Assembly: GCF_901709675.1 (NCBI RefSeq)
Contig: NC_051106.1
Span: forward strand, 434,001-498,000
Direction: 5' to 3'
DNA from: Syngnathus acus
Lineage: Eukaryota; Chordata; Actinopteri; Syngnathiformes; Syngnathidae
DNA: 64,000 bases
Part shown: piece after piece, positions 33,919 through 44,163 of the stretch
Position numbering within the stretch: the first letter of the stretch is position 1
How the letters are laid out: every line of letters starts with the position of its first letter
Made by a program: the position numbers and the translations under genes
The notes under the pieces: model-generated
What the model was told of the DNA's origin: nothing
Seen by the model: the letters and a program-made list of their open reading frames with translations, nothing else
Databases searched by the model: none

Positions 33919-35370
33919 ATGGCTGATTTGCTATCCAATGAAGTTGGGCATTTGGATGAAGAATCCAAGAAACGTTACCGAGAGAAGTTGAACCTTGTTG
34001 GCACAACGGATCCATACCTTTTACCGAGAAGCATGCTAAAATCACCTGAGCATTTTGCAACAGCCGACCTGCCTGATCTCTCATATCCAGATATTTATAA
34101 TTACCTCGTCGATTCACCATCTCCGTACACTGGAAAGGACCTTAAGGCATACAAGAGTCTGGACGCCTACAAGTATTTTACAGCAGGTTTTGTGCATGAT
34201 GGGCTGATATGGCAGATTCCAAACAGAATCGATTTCTTCTCATGACCAAGGTAAGGAAAATATCATATTGAAATCTGAGAAATTAATTCCTACAATAAAA
34301 CATTACATAATTTCCAACTATTCAATATAGAGCTTATGCAACAATTTCTACAAAAATACTTTTTAGAATTCATGCTTGATAATTCCTTTTGGTCTCTTGC
34401 TCAAAATGAACCAGGTTTAAATTTTCAAGCTAATTTAATGAATGATTCATGAGAAAATTTACCAAATGCCAGGTAAAATATGCATAAATGGACAGTAAGA
34501 GGTCTAGCCTTGTATATTATATCCACATTAGGGACTGATAATAATATAAGGTATGTCATATTATCTGTTTCAGGTAAAACACTCTCAACGGATGAATGAT
34601 CCTCCCCTCAGACCTTGGGTAGCAATAGCGAAAGATGGTCAGATCCCGTGCTGCCACTGTACCTGCATGGCTGGATTGGGTGAAACATGTTCACATTCAG
34701 CAGCATCCCTGTTCGCCCTGGAGACATTAATACGTATGAAGACGGCCACTTCATGCACATCACTACCTTGTCAGTGGCTGAAACCATCAGCATCGCACAT
34801 AGAATATGCTGAAGGATGCAATATCGATTTTGCCCGTCCAGCCCAGAAACGAAAGTCAGAAGTTTCAACTCCTGAGGAAAGTGCTGCGAGAAAACTGCTG
34901 AATGTTCCTCCACCAACTGAAGAGCAGAAAGCTGCCTTTTACAAGGCTTTGTCTGAATGCGGTGGAAGACCAGCAATTTTGAGCATTGTCCCTGACTATT
35001 GCTGACAACTTTGTGCCAAGGGCAGTGAAGCGAAAGCTTCCTGTACCTCTCTCACAGCTGTACGATTCTGGCAATATGAAACTCAGCCCAGATGAACTTG
35101 CACTAAAATGCCGGTCAGAGCTGGAAAAGTTACATTCCATTACCAGAGAGCAGGTTTGTATTTTTTTCGCACTTAGTAATTAATATATATATCATAAGTA
35201 ATTTATTGTTCTCCAACCTGTTACAAATTATCTAATCATAGTGAAAACAATTTTTATTAAAATGTTTTTCAGATATCTGCGGTTGAAGAAGAGTCCAGGG
35301 GCCAAGCAACATCACATCTTCACCAGCGGGTAGTTGATCATTTTCACAAGGGACAGACTGGGAAATATTG
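33919..35370 (+). pseudogene. SWIM zinc-finger protein of the mobile element, broken
   Basis: Exon 1 (33,919-34,250, MADLLSNEVGHL start, GTAAGG donor) is closely related to 6,675-7,007 but has a one-base loss near 34,222. Exon 2 (34,574-35,153) carries the SWIM motif CTCMAGLGETCSH (CxCx7CxH) and a lysine-rich region, with a shift near 35,002. Exon 3 starts at 35,273 after a TTTTTCAG acceptor (ISAVEEESRGQ) and soon meets a stop. Known for the family: SWIM zinc fingers occur in several eukaryotic transposon proteins, some fused to a YqaJ-type nuclease. The sequence EESRGQ looks like the lead-in to such a nuclease, but that domain is not present, so this is inference. Confidence 0.65.
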
Positions 35371-36210
35371 ACAAGTGCTGCTGCTGCTGCCAATGCCCTC
35401 TCGCGGTCTCTCTAGCGCTGCTTGAGATTTTGTCTTCTCTCAAAGATCTTCAATGAACATTTGAGTTTTCGTTTGTGAGGTGACTGGGTATGCTCAAATA
35501 TACTTGGCACATAGTCTGGGGATAGTGGATCTTCGCTTTTTGCACCTGAAACAATTAAACAATCACATTATTCATAATGACTACCATAAATAATTAAGCA
35601 CGTTGTTGAAGGGGATATACCCAGTTCAGTTTGTTTCGTAATGGCATTTCATAACTTGACATATTAAAAAACTCAATAGAGTGAAATCATTCAGTAAACT
35701 GTACCTGTCTGTTCAAGTTGCTACCATTTTTATTTTTTGTTTATTTTTGCATGATGCCTCATCTGATTGGCTTGAAAACTTAACCAATAAAAATTTTAAC
35801 CTTGTGCCAATGGCTTGAAAACTTTATCAATGTAGATTTTACCTTGTGCCAAATGAAGTAACAAAAAGCCTCTTGTTCAAAAATGCTTCATTAAAAAAAA
35901 ATTGTTTCACAAGGTTCATAATAATTTCTTTTGAAATTTCCTAATGCATTCACTCATGAGAATTAATTGTTCAATTCCAATATGATTTTCAAGCCAATCA
36001 GATGAAGCATCATGAAAAAATAAACAAAAAATAAAAACGGAGGGGGGGGGGGGGGGGGGTGAACTGAAGAAATCATCCCATTCCCTGCCTTGCTGCTCTT
36101 GCTGCCTTTCTAAAAATGCACCCAGCATTTTCAACAATCATATTTGTATCATCCCATATTGTATTATTTCACATTTTGTGAAACAAATCAGGGGTGAATA
36201 GTTTACATAC

Positions 36211-36378
36211 CTGATATGAAGTGCTCATTGCATATCCTTGTGTAAATCGTAGGTTTCCATCGTTCACGACGAATCGCCGCGATCCATTTATCGCGTTTTT
36301 GGATGTTTGCCGGAAATCTATAGAAGGTTTATCGCCTCGTCTATTGCTACATCCAACAGCACAGCAGGTTTCCGGCAT
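36211..36378 (-). pseudogene. THAP-domain exon, frameshifted
   Basis: Minus-strand ATG at 36,378. The first frame reads CCAVGCSNRRGDKPSID; after one base shift near 36,318 the second frame reads FPANIQKRDKWIAAI, then RICNEHFISG to a GTATGT donor at 36,210. Together the residues match the C2CH THAP zinc-binding module: C-x4-C, the aromatic-proline FP, a W in the helix and C-x2-H. The shift means this copy does not encode an intact domain. THAP domains serve as DNA-binding heads of P-element and related transposases, so it probably is the transposase-side gene of the element. Confidence 0.75.
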
Positions 36379-36512
36379 TTTCAAGCTCAAATAGCAGCAG
36401 ATGTAACAAGAAAGCGTGTGTGAGTCGTTGACCGGCACTGAAATGTTGACCGGCAAGATGGCCGCCAAGCTAATGTGCGCGGCTGATGACGTCAGCTGCA
36501 AAGCCTCTATTG

Positions 36513-37110
36513 CGGTGGCTTGGTGGCGCACGTTTCTTGTCGCAAACGGTCTTCAATCGTATCTATGCTCCCGCCCCACTGACACAGCTAAAATTTACAT
36601 CTTCATCTGTCGCCAAAATAAAGTCCACGTTTTATGGGACTTTTCTATTATTATTCTCTCGTGACAGTCGATCAGAGATGTCCCAGGCATCCTATACTGT
36701 TTCACGTGCCCCCTCTCTCGGGGCATTTCTTCTTTCTCATTCATCATTCACACCAGACATGTCACTCACACTATTCACGTTTCCCCATTAAGTTTCATGT
36801 TATTTCTCCATTTTTATTTGCCTTTTTCTTTTTTTATTGAACATTTTCATTTTCCTATTGGGGCCACTCCCCCCTTTCAAAATTCACATTTTGACGACTT
36901 TTGACTACTTACTTACTACTACTACTTACTACGACTTAGCTTACAGGACCTCACCTGAGAGAGCTATCACACAATAACGCTTACCTATCGACTAAAACGG
37001 CTTTCTTTCAGCTGACTTTAAGTTCTCTGCATGTCAGAAAACGTTTAAGTTGTTCCACACTATGTTTGTCGATTAATTTTCAGGAAAGTCAGCAACACGA
37101 GGTTACCTAG
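36513..37110 (+). other. LINE upstream sequence with a duplicated block
   Basis: 36,943-36,986 and 37,110-37,157 are diverged copies of one block (AGGACCT...CACCTGAG or TACCTGAG...GAGAGCTATC...GCTTACCT) about 167 bp apart. This is typical of a LINE 5' untranslated region built from repeated promoter units. The part before about 36,900 is unassigned. Confidence 0.5.
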
Positions 37111-37167
37111 CAGGACCTTACCTGAGTGAGAGAGCTATCGTAAAATAAAGCTTACCTTTCATTCGTC

Positions 37168-40146
37168 ATGATGGCGCCGCGGATGGCAGCCACGGTGAGT
37201 CGCTCTCTGTTTATTTGTCTTATTTTGTGTGTTTTCTGTGTCCTCTGCTGTCCATCCCGGATCACTTTTACTAGAGAAGCGCTGTTAAACATCGGACAGT
37301 CTTCTTCTGGTATTTTCTCTCCTGTTCTCTTCGATTCAGACTGTTTGTCGGAGATTCTAGCCGGAGCGGCGGTGCTGTACAAGCTAGCACGACGACGGCG
37401 GCGCGGAAAACGAGCGGGAGCACTCGTAAGGCTGAGGCAGAGAGGGTTCCGTTCTGCCCTACCGTCAATTCATCTGGCGAATGTCCGCTCCCTGGCGAAC
37501 AAGATGGACGAACTGCTGCTCCTCACTTCAAGGAACACGGACTTCAGCAGATCCGCCGCGCTGTGCTTTGTGGAAACGTGGCTCAGCGAACGAACGCCCC
37601 ACCACGCCGTGGAGCTAGCGGGCTTCAGGCTAACGCGAGCAGATCGCAGCGCGGAGCTCTCCGGGAAATCAAAGGGAGGTGGTCTCTGTTTCTACATTAA
37701 TGAACGTTGGTGTACTGATGTCACGGTGTTGAAAGAGTTTTGCAGCCCTCTCCTAGAAACACTTTTCATAAACTGCCGGCCGTTCTATTCACCACGGGAG
37801 TTCTCCTCGATCGTCATGGCGGCTGTTTACATCCCACCACACGCACGTGCGAGTGAAGCCACGCAGATGCTGGCTGACCAGGTAACAGACATGGAGAAAC
37901 TTCTACCAAACTCACTAATCATTGTTCTGGGTGATCTTAACAGGGCGAACCTCGCACACGAACTCCCCAGATACAAACAGCACGTAACGTGTCCCACCAG
38001 AGGGGCACAGACTCTGGACCACTGCTACACCGTGATCAAGGATGCATACCACTCTGCGGCTCGTGCAGCTTTAGGACTCTCGGACCACTGTCTAGTTCAT
38101 CTGATCCCGGCCTACAGGCAGAAACTAAAAACTTCTAAGCCTGTGGTGAGGACTGTGAGGAAGTGGACAGTGGAGTCAAGGCAGGACCTCCAAGCCTGCT
38201 TTGACTGCACCGATTGGGGAGCTTTCGAAGCTGCAACTTCAGACTTGCATGAACTCACTGACACTGTCACTTCATACATCAGTTTTTGTGAGGATCTGTG
38301 TGTGCAGACTAAGACCTTCTGCACGTACAACAACGACAAACCTTGGTTTACACCGAACCTCAGGAGGTTGCGCAAAGTCAAGGAGGAGGCCTTCAGGAGC
38401 GGCGACCGCGACCTGTTCAGGCAGACCAGAAACACACTGAACCGAGAGGTCAGGAAAGCCAAGAGGTGTTACGGGGAGAACCTGAAGAGACACCTCTCTG
38501 CCAATCCTGATCCCTCAACAGTGTGGAAAGGTCTGCAGAGCATCACGGGCTACAAGAAACGAACCCCCCGTCCTGTGGAGAGCCCAAGGCTTGCTAACCA
38601 GCTGAATAAGTTCTACTGCAGGTTTGATCGGTCCTCCCACACAACGGGACTTCCTGCAGCACAATCTACATACTCACCTCTCCCCACAACTGCTCTGTCC
38701 ACACCTCTATCATCGTTGTCACCCACTCTCTCTCTTGCAGAGGTCGCGCCCGCACTCCAGGTCCGCGAGGAGGAAGTGCGCCAGATGTTCCGGAGACAAA
38801 AGACCAGGAAGGCACCGGGCCCAGACGGCGTGTCACCTTCCTGCTTGAAAGTCTGCGCTGAACAGCTGGCGCCCACCTTTGCACGGATCTTCAACCGTTC
38901 TCTGGAGCTGTGTGAGGTGCCCTCGTGCTTCAAGAGCTCCACCATCGTTCCAGTGGCCAAGAAGCCCGCCATCACAGGTTTGAATGACTATAGACCCGTC
39001 GCACTGACATCTGTGGTCATGAAATCTTTCGAGAGGTTAGTGCTGAACCACCTGAAGGAGGTCACGGGCCCCCTGCTTGACCCCCTCCAGTTTGCCTACC
39101 GGGCAAACAGGTCAGTGGATGATGCGGTCAACATGGGACTGCACTACATCCTGCACCACCTGGACACTCCAGGAACGTACGCCAGGATCCTGTTCGTGGA
39201 CTTCAGCTCGGCGTTCAACACCATCGCTCCTGACATCCTCCAACAGAAGCTCATCCAGCTTGCGGTGCCTGCCCCCACCTGTCAGTGGATCACCAGCTTC
39301 CTGACCAACAGGAGACAGCGTGTGAGGCTGGGGGGCATCACATCTGACACCCGGACCACCAATACTGGAGCCCCTCAGGGGTGCGTCCTCTCCCCACTGC
39401 TCTTCTCTCTCTACACCAATGATTTCTCCTCAGATGACTCTCCTGTGAAGCTCCTGAAGTATGCAGACGACACCACTCTCATCGGACTGATCCAGGACGG
39501 TGATGAGACTGCGTACAGACAGGAGGTGGAGCGGCTGGTCCACTGGTGCAACCAAAACCATCTGGAGCTGAACCCGCTCAAGACCGTGGAGATGACAGTG
39601 GATTTCAGGCGAGACCCTTCACCACTTTTACCCCTCACTATCCGCAGTAATACTATTCTCTCCACAGACACCTTCAAGTTCCTGGGAACCACAATCTCTC
39701 GGGACCTGAAATGGACCGGCCACATAGACTCTGTCCGGAAGAAGGCCCAGCAGAGGCTGTACTTCCTGAGACAGCTCAAGAAGTTCAACCTGCCGCGAGA
39801 GCTTCTGAAGACCTTCTACACTGCCATCATCCAGTCTGTCCTCTGCACCTCCATCACTGTCTGGTTTGGATCAGCCTCCAAACAAGACAAGCACAGACTG
39901 CAACGGACGATCAGGACTGCAGAAAAGATCATTGGAATCAACCTCCCTTCTATCCAAGACTTGTACCTGTCCAGGACCAGGAAACGTGCAAGGAACATCT
40001 CTACAGACCCTTCTCACCCAGGTTGCAGTCTGTTTGAACTACTCCCCTCCGGACGGCGTTATAGAGCTCGGTACGCCAAAACCAGCAGACACCGAGACAG
40101 CTTCTTCCCCCAGGCTGTTGCTCTGATGAACTCACACCACTCATAG
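37168..40146 (+). CDS. L2/Maui-like LINE ORF2, uninterrupted (992 aa)
   Basis: A single open frame from ATG at 37,168 to TAG at 40,146 encodes an endonuclease and reverse transcriptase. The first 80 residues include a hydrophobic stretch ([14 protein letters not shown]) and a basic RRRRRGKR segment. The endonuclease (about residues 95-320) has [38 protein letters not shown] and LSDHCLV. The reverse transcriptase (about 520-800) has [44 protein letters not shown] and the catalytic [14 protein letters not shown]-terminal region ([24 protein letters not shown]) completes it. The start is chosen as the first of two ATGs, shared with the copy at 24,512. The 3' end at about 40,347 is a TTGAATC repeat. 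No ORF1 is seen upstream. Every motif I looked for is intact. Confidence 0.9.
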   Translation: MMAPRMAATVSRSLFICLILCVFCVLCCPSRITFTREALLNIGQSSSGIFSPVLFDSDCLSEILAGAAVLYKLARRRRRGKRAGALVRLRQRGFRSALPSIHLANVRSLANKMDELLLLTSRNTDFSRSAALCFVETWLSERTPHHAVELAGFRLTRADRSAELSGKSKGGGLCFYINERWCTDVTVLKEFCSPLLETLFINCRPFYSPREFSSIVMAAVYIPPHARASEATQMLADQVTDMEKLLPNSLIIVLGDLNRANLAHELPRYKQHVTCPTRGAQTLDHCYTVIKDAYHSAARAALGLSDHCLVHLIPAYRQKLKTSKPVVRTVRKWTVESRQDLQACFDCTDWGAFEAATSDLHELTDTVTSYISFCEDLCVQTKTFCTYNNDKPWFTPNLRRLRKVKEEAFRSGDRDLFRQTRNTLNREVRKAKRCYGENLKRHLSANPDPSTVWKGLQSITGYKKRTPRPVESPRLANQLNKFYCRFDRSSHTTGLPAAQSTYSPLPTTALSTPLSSLSPTLSLAEVAPALQVREEEVRQMFRRQKTRKAPGPDGVSPSCLKVCAEQLAPTFARIFNRSLELCEVPSCFKSSTIVPVAKKPAITGLNDYRPVALTSVVMKSFERLVLNHLKEVTGPLLDPLQFAYRANRSVDDAVNMGLHYILHHLDTPGTYARILFVDFSSAFNTIAPDILQQKLIQLAVPAPTCQWITSFLTNRRQRVRLGGITSDTRTTNTGAPQGCVLSPLLFSLYTNDFSSDDSPVKLLKYADDTTLIGLIQDGDETAYRQEVERLVHWCNQNHLELNPLKTVEMTVDFRRDPSPLLPLTIRSNTILSTDTFKFLGTTISRDLKWTGHIDSVRKKAQQRLYFLRQLKKFNLPRELLKTFYTAIIQSVLCTSITVWFGSASKQDKHRLQRTIRTAEKIIGINLPSIQDLYLSRTRKRARNISTDPSHPGCSLFELLPSGRRYRARYAKTSRHRDSFFPQAVALMNSHHS

Positions 40147-40347
40147 AGTCTCAGAGGCATTACTGTGCAATAACATCCTGCTCTTCACACCTTTTGAATT
40201 TGTCTACACTGTTTTTGCCATTATTCACGTCCTGAGTGTTGTTAGTCACCTATATGTTGAACAGAGGGTGTGTTTTACCGAAGTCAAATTCCTTGTTTGG
40301 CACGCTCAAACATGGCGAATAAAAACTCTTGAATCTTGAATCTTGAA
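40147..40347 (+). repeat. 3' untranslated part and tail of the LINE
   Basis: About 200 bp, ending AATAAAAACTCTTGAATCTTGAATCTTGAA, the same end as the copy at 29,073. The repeated TTGAATC tail is the usual L2-type terminus. Confidence 0.85.
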
Positions 40348-40349
40348 AA

Positions 40350-41176
40350 ATGGCTTTCTTCCCGCTGACTTTGAGGCCTCTGCGTGTCAGCCAACGTTTG
40401 AGTCGTTCCACACTATGTTTGGCAATAAAACTGTTGGAATTTCGCCCCTGGTACGTCGTCCTCCTCCAAAATGATGTGTGCAAATGTAGTTGCATGGTCA
40501 GTCGGACACAATGAATGTCCGACTGACCGTGCAAATGTAGTTGCATGGTCAGTCGGACACAATGAATGTCCAACTGACCGCATACGCTGAATATTTATGA
40601 GCGAACGTGACGTCATTTGAGATCAACCCCATAGAGAGACACATCACATGCACATCACGGTCCCAACACACCCTTCAACTCTTAGTTCCATGGTGGAATT
40701 CTGTATGCGAACACCTATGCAACTTTACTCGCAGTGTCCTCATGACATCAAGCCACCAACATAACATGAGTAATGTTATGTTTTGTTCACGTCACAAGGT
40801 GTAGAAGAATCCGGTCAATTTTTCAAAATAAAAGATCGTTCAGATTCAGATAAATAAAGTTACTTATACGTTCTTCTGCGGCTCGGTACCAAATGATCCA
40901 TGGACCGGTACTGGTTCGCGACCCTGGGGTTGGAGACCACTGCTCTAAATGACAAGACAGATCAGACTAAATCTACAAGTACGCAAATATGGACAGGCGG
41001 ATGTGTGGGAAAACAGGCAGGACAGCAGCCCTCCCTCCGGAATTGAGTTTGGACAACCCTGATCTAGATCAAAAGAGGCATCAACATATTATTTGCGCAG
41101 ATATCAACATGAACATTTGTATTTTTGCTGATTTGAGACACAAACATTCGAGATAATAGTCCAAGGAACGTCCAGG
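40350..41176. other. Intergenic sequence with a 51-bp hairpin duplication and a hAT end
   Basis: 40,350-40,422 resembles 36,996-37,068, which lies in the LINE upstream region. 40,478-40,528 and 40,529-40,579 are a 51-bp tandem duplication with one mismatch; each contains an inverted repeat. A hAT-type end (GGTACCAAATGATCC to GGAGACCACTGCTCTAAA) is at about 40,885-40,948. No gene recognised. Confidence 0.6.
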
Positions 41177-43328
41177 TCATAAGACCCTATACAGGTGGAT
41201 CTGTCGCAGATCCTCTGGGTCGGCGTCTTTACCCACGTATACATGGTAGTCCAAAGGAAGCTCCTCCACCCAGCCGGCCGGTAGCGCCTCCTAATGGGCA
41301 AAAAGAGGACGCACAGAATAAAAGAAATCAATGCTGCCCTCCCGGGTCTGTGGTCAATCGCTGAGCATCAGCCTCACCCGCAGAGGGTGGAGAGCGTCGT
41401 GCAGGCTGGGCACCGTCACCAGCAGAGAACCTTGTTTCCGCAACGTCCGCATGATGAACCTCCAGGCCCTGAACGGGAGGGGCCGGGTCACACAAGTTGC
41501 ATGCCTTCGCTTTCAAGAAGTCACGTTGGAAAAGTCCGCTCGTGACTCAGACATACCGAAGCAAGTCAGACAATCGTCAACCTTGCACCCAGTAGCTGCA
41601 CCCATGTTGTGCGCGTTTGTGTTTGAACTGTTGTGTGTTAATCCCGTGCGTGTTGATATTGTGTGCGTGCATGAGCGAGCCCATCCTGACCTGACTTGCT
41701 GGTCGGGTTCCAGGAAATACTCAAAGACGTTGTTCATGACCACAACGTCGGCGGTCCACAGCAGAGCTTCCTGCGTGCACACGTCAGCATGGACAATCTG
41801 CGGCAGAAAACGTTTCACCAATAAATACAAATCAACCATCAAACATACTCTGAATACTTGAAACTTGCCATCGACGAATGAAAAACATTCCACAAACAAA
41901 CGACAGTGGCAAATAAACACACAAATCCAACACATTCTATAATTCTGAAACACCAGAATACATTGAGAGCAAAAAAAACAAAAAAAAACAGAGCACCCCA
42001 GATTTACTGCCCATTAAACATTCCATACGTAAAACAGATATTAAACATAGAAGAACGTAGCACGTTTGACTTTTTTAAACATTTAATGAATACTGCACTT
42101 TTAAATATCACATGAATATATTGAGATATCGCATGAACACAAGAAATATCATTCAGATTGTCAATAAACTAGCAATCTCACAAATGCGGGACGCCATCCC
42201 ACGTCTCAAATCCAAAGACCCCCTTACCACACATCAGAGGTGGCCCCACCTGGACTCTGGCCTCCATCCCGTACTTGAGAACCATCTTGTTCTGCAGTTG
42301 AACAAACTCCTCGTCGAGCTCCACGCCAACAAGCCGGGACGCCGCGCTGTACACAAAGCCCTGAACAACACAAAGGTATGGGCGTATGGCAGCGGCAAAG
42401 ACAAAGTGAGAGAGGGGAAATGTGGGATGCCAGAACGGTGTGAGAAAGGCCTGAATACAGAAGCGTGAAACGGGCGTGGATGTCTGTCGAAAAGGATGAC
42501 CAAGAGAGGCCTACGCTACGTCACAAAGGAAGTGCCAAGTCAGCACTGCGGTGTATGCGTGTGTTGCCATCTCACCCCATAGAGCACGGCGCCCAGCCGC
42601 GACCCAATGTCCACCAGCACGCGGCCGCTCAGGTCCGGCAGAACGTTTTGGAACAAGAAGAGCAGCTCGCACATGGAGAACGAGTGCGACACAAAGTCTG
42701 TTGGCGCACACGGCAGATAAATGTGGGTTAGTGGTGCGCCGTGATTCGGCGGTGGTGGCTTCACGCACCCAGAGGCGCCGTGCTGTGGGATCCGCACTTG
42801 AGACAGTAGCATCGACTCATCCGTCCCGCCTCGCACAGGGCGTCCACATGGTTGTCGCTGTACAGGAAGGCATCAACGTGGACAGACAGACACGAGTGGC
42901 ACTGCATCTGCCAGGTACAAACACACATTCACTAACAACATACGCCGTATAGGCCAGTGTGAAAGGGGCTACATGACAGCCATGTGTGCTTGTGGAACCT
43001 TGTGCAGGGCGTTGGCTTCAGACGGCAGCATGGCATCCAGTGGTAGGCTCTCCCTGATGTCATCAGCGATGCACCTCAGGATGACTTGATTGTTGTCCAC
43101 CAACAGCTCATCCAGCTCATCTGCAAACGCAAGGCATTGTGGGTAAACGTAGTCGATAACAACTTCCCACGGGACCCGTCGACGGCCGGTTAGCAAATGC
43201 GGCAGAAGACGTCACAGGGAAGCAACCGTACCTGAAGTTCGGATCCAGTCAAGCAACTTCGGCAGCTGAGAAAGTTCGACTCTACTCAAAAGATGCCGTA
43301 GTTCACTTTGAGCTTCACGCAAATTCAT
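41177..43328 (-). CDS. Predicted class I SAM-dependent methyltransferase-like protein (8 exons, 300 aa)
   Basis: Exons (minus): 43,328-43,232; 43,120-42,999; 42,907-42,769; 42,697-42,576; 42,360-42,250; 41,797-41,691; 41,468-41,378; 41,290-41,177. All junctions are GT-AG and phases agree. ATG at 43,328 starts MNLREAQSELRHLL. Residues 1-75 are helical and leucine-rich. Residues 76-120 have a cysteine cluster (CHSC, later CYCLKCG) that could bind zinc. The methyltransferase-like core follows: VDIGSRLGAVLYG (motif I), LVGVELDEEF (acidic end of strand 2), VHADVC, VVVMNNVFEY (motif IV position) and GSLLVTVPS. I do not recognise a named gene and assign no substrate. The motif I is degenerate (GSRLG), so activity is uncertain. 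It is transcribed away from haus2 from a G+C-richer promoter. Confidence 0.85.
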
Positions 43329-43329
43329 C

Positions 43330-43430
43330 ACGGCTTCCACGCTAGCTGTTTACAACACTTCCGGCTCCTTGCCGCGCCCCCGTTTGCTCCCATTGGCTTG
43401 TCGCCTCAGAATAGTATGTTACGTCACGAT
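43330..43430. promoter_or_regulatory. Probable promoter of the methyltransferase-like gene
   Basis: Just upstream of the ATG at 43,328 are an ETS-like CACTTCCGG (43,356-43,364), a G+C-rich block (GCCGCGCCCC, 43,371-43,380), an inverted CCAAT box (CCATTGG, 43,390-43,396) and a CRE-like TTACGTCAC (43,419-43,427). No TATA box. This is the usual make-up of a broadly expressed gene promoter. haus2 lies on the other side, so a shared bidirectional region is possible. Confidence 0.5.
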
Positions 43431-43739
43431 GAGACCCGGATGCATTTTGAACCAGTTTTTAAATGTTAATTAATTTTATTTATTTTTTTATTTGAGCAAT
43501 AAAGGCTGCTTGAAGTCCATCTGACGGACACGTTGAATCACAAACAGACAAAAATATTAATTGAAACTGAACTCATGCGTTATTGTTTTTTGATGACAAG
43601 ACGTCCCAAAACACATACATTGTGTCCCAAACAGAGCAGCCAGCCGATTTTGAAATTACACAAAGAAATATACACATTTGCAAACCAGTTTTGTTTTTCA
43701 TCAAATGCGCTATCGCGAGTCTACGTGTTGCAGTTTTCA

Positions 43740-43916
43740 TGGTGTCCTTGGGTTTGGAGGCGCTGTACAACGGCTAGTCGGCTACATCGTCTCGAAACAC
43801 AAGTCGAAGAAGACAAACGGAAACTCAAAGCGTCTGGCGGGCTCGAATTGCTACAAACGGCTGTCAAATTTAGAGCTTTGAACTCATTAGGCCAAGAAGT
43901 CTGTTGGTTTATCACG
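43740..43916 (+). other. Possible upstream exon of haus2
   Basis: An open stretch ends at a strong donor, ATCACG|GTAAGT (43,916|43,917). An acceptor, CTTCCCCAG at 44,133, lies before the haus2 start, and the frame stays open across the join. The peptide (RLETQVEEDKRKLKASG) is coiled-coil-like but I cannot align it to HAUS2. It may be untranslated. Confidence 0.35.
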
Positions 43917-44163
43917 GTAAGTCGTTTGCCTTGTTTTTTTGTTCTTTCAACCAATACCTGTTTAATTTTATCACGAAATTATAACAAGCGCTCATATTTA
44001 CCATATGTATGTGCAAATGGTTTAAGTGCACATCGAAGGAGGAATTCCTTTCAAAATGGTAATTCGTCAATCATCACTCGATGAAATATGTGCGTAATTG
44101 AGCGTGACATCAGAACGTAGTCTCCTTCCCCAGAAGCCTCAATGCACCGTAGCTTCCTTCACC

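Larger units (their letters stand above)
33775..36510. mobile_element. SWIM/THAP element, copy 2, with both terminal repeats
   Basis: Left end TAGAGGCTTTGCAG (from 33,775) and right end CTGCAAAGCCTCTA (to 36,510) are inverted repeats, with extended similarity inward (a CCGCCATCTTG block on the left, complement of GGCGGCCATCTTG on the right). The flanks allow a TA or AT dinucleotide duplication. Two convergent genes are inside: a plus-strand SWIM protein (exons 33,919-34,250, 34,574-35,153, 35,273 on) and a minus-strand THAP exon (36,211-36,378). At 2.7 kb it is much shorter than its coding content implies, so it is probably internally deleted. Superfamily not assigned. Confidence 0.78.

Noticed and set aside
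38613-38975. Antisense open frames of 60-125 codons across the L2-like LINE
   Set aside because: They mirror the coding strand of the reverse transcriptase and recur in the broken copy (25,953-26,315) at the same place, so they are shadows of the codon structure.
43533-44084. 183-codon plus-strand open frame as a separate gene
   Set aside because: It has no family resemblance, and runs through a strong splice donor at 43,917 into sequence that looks intronic. At most part of it (to 43,916) may be an upstream exon of haus2.
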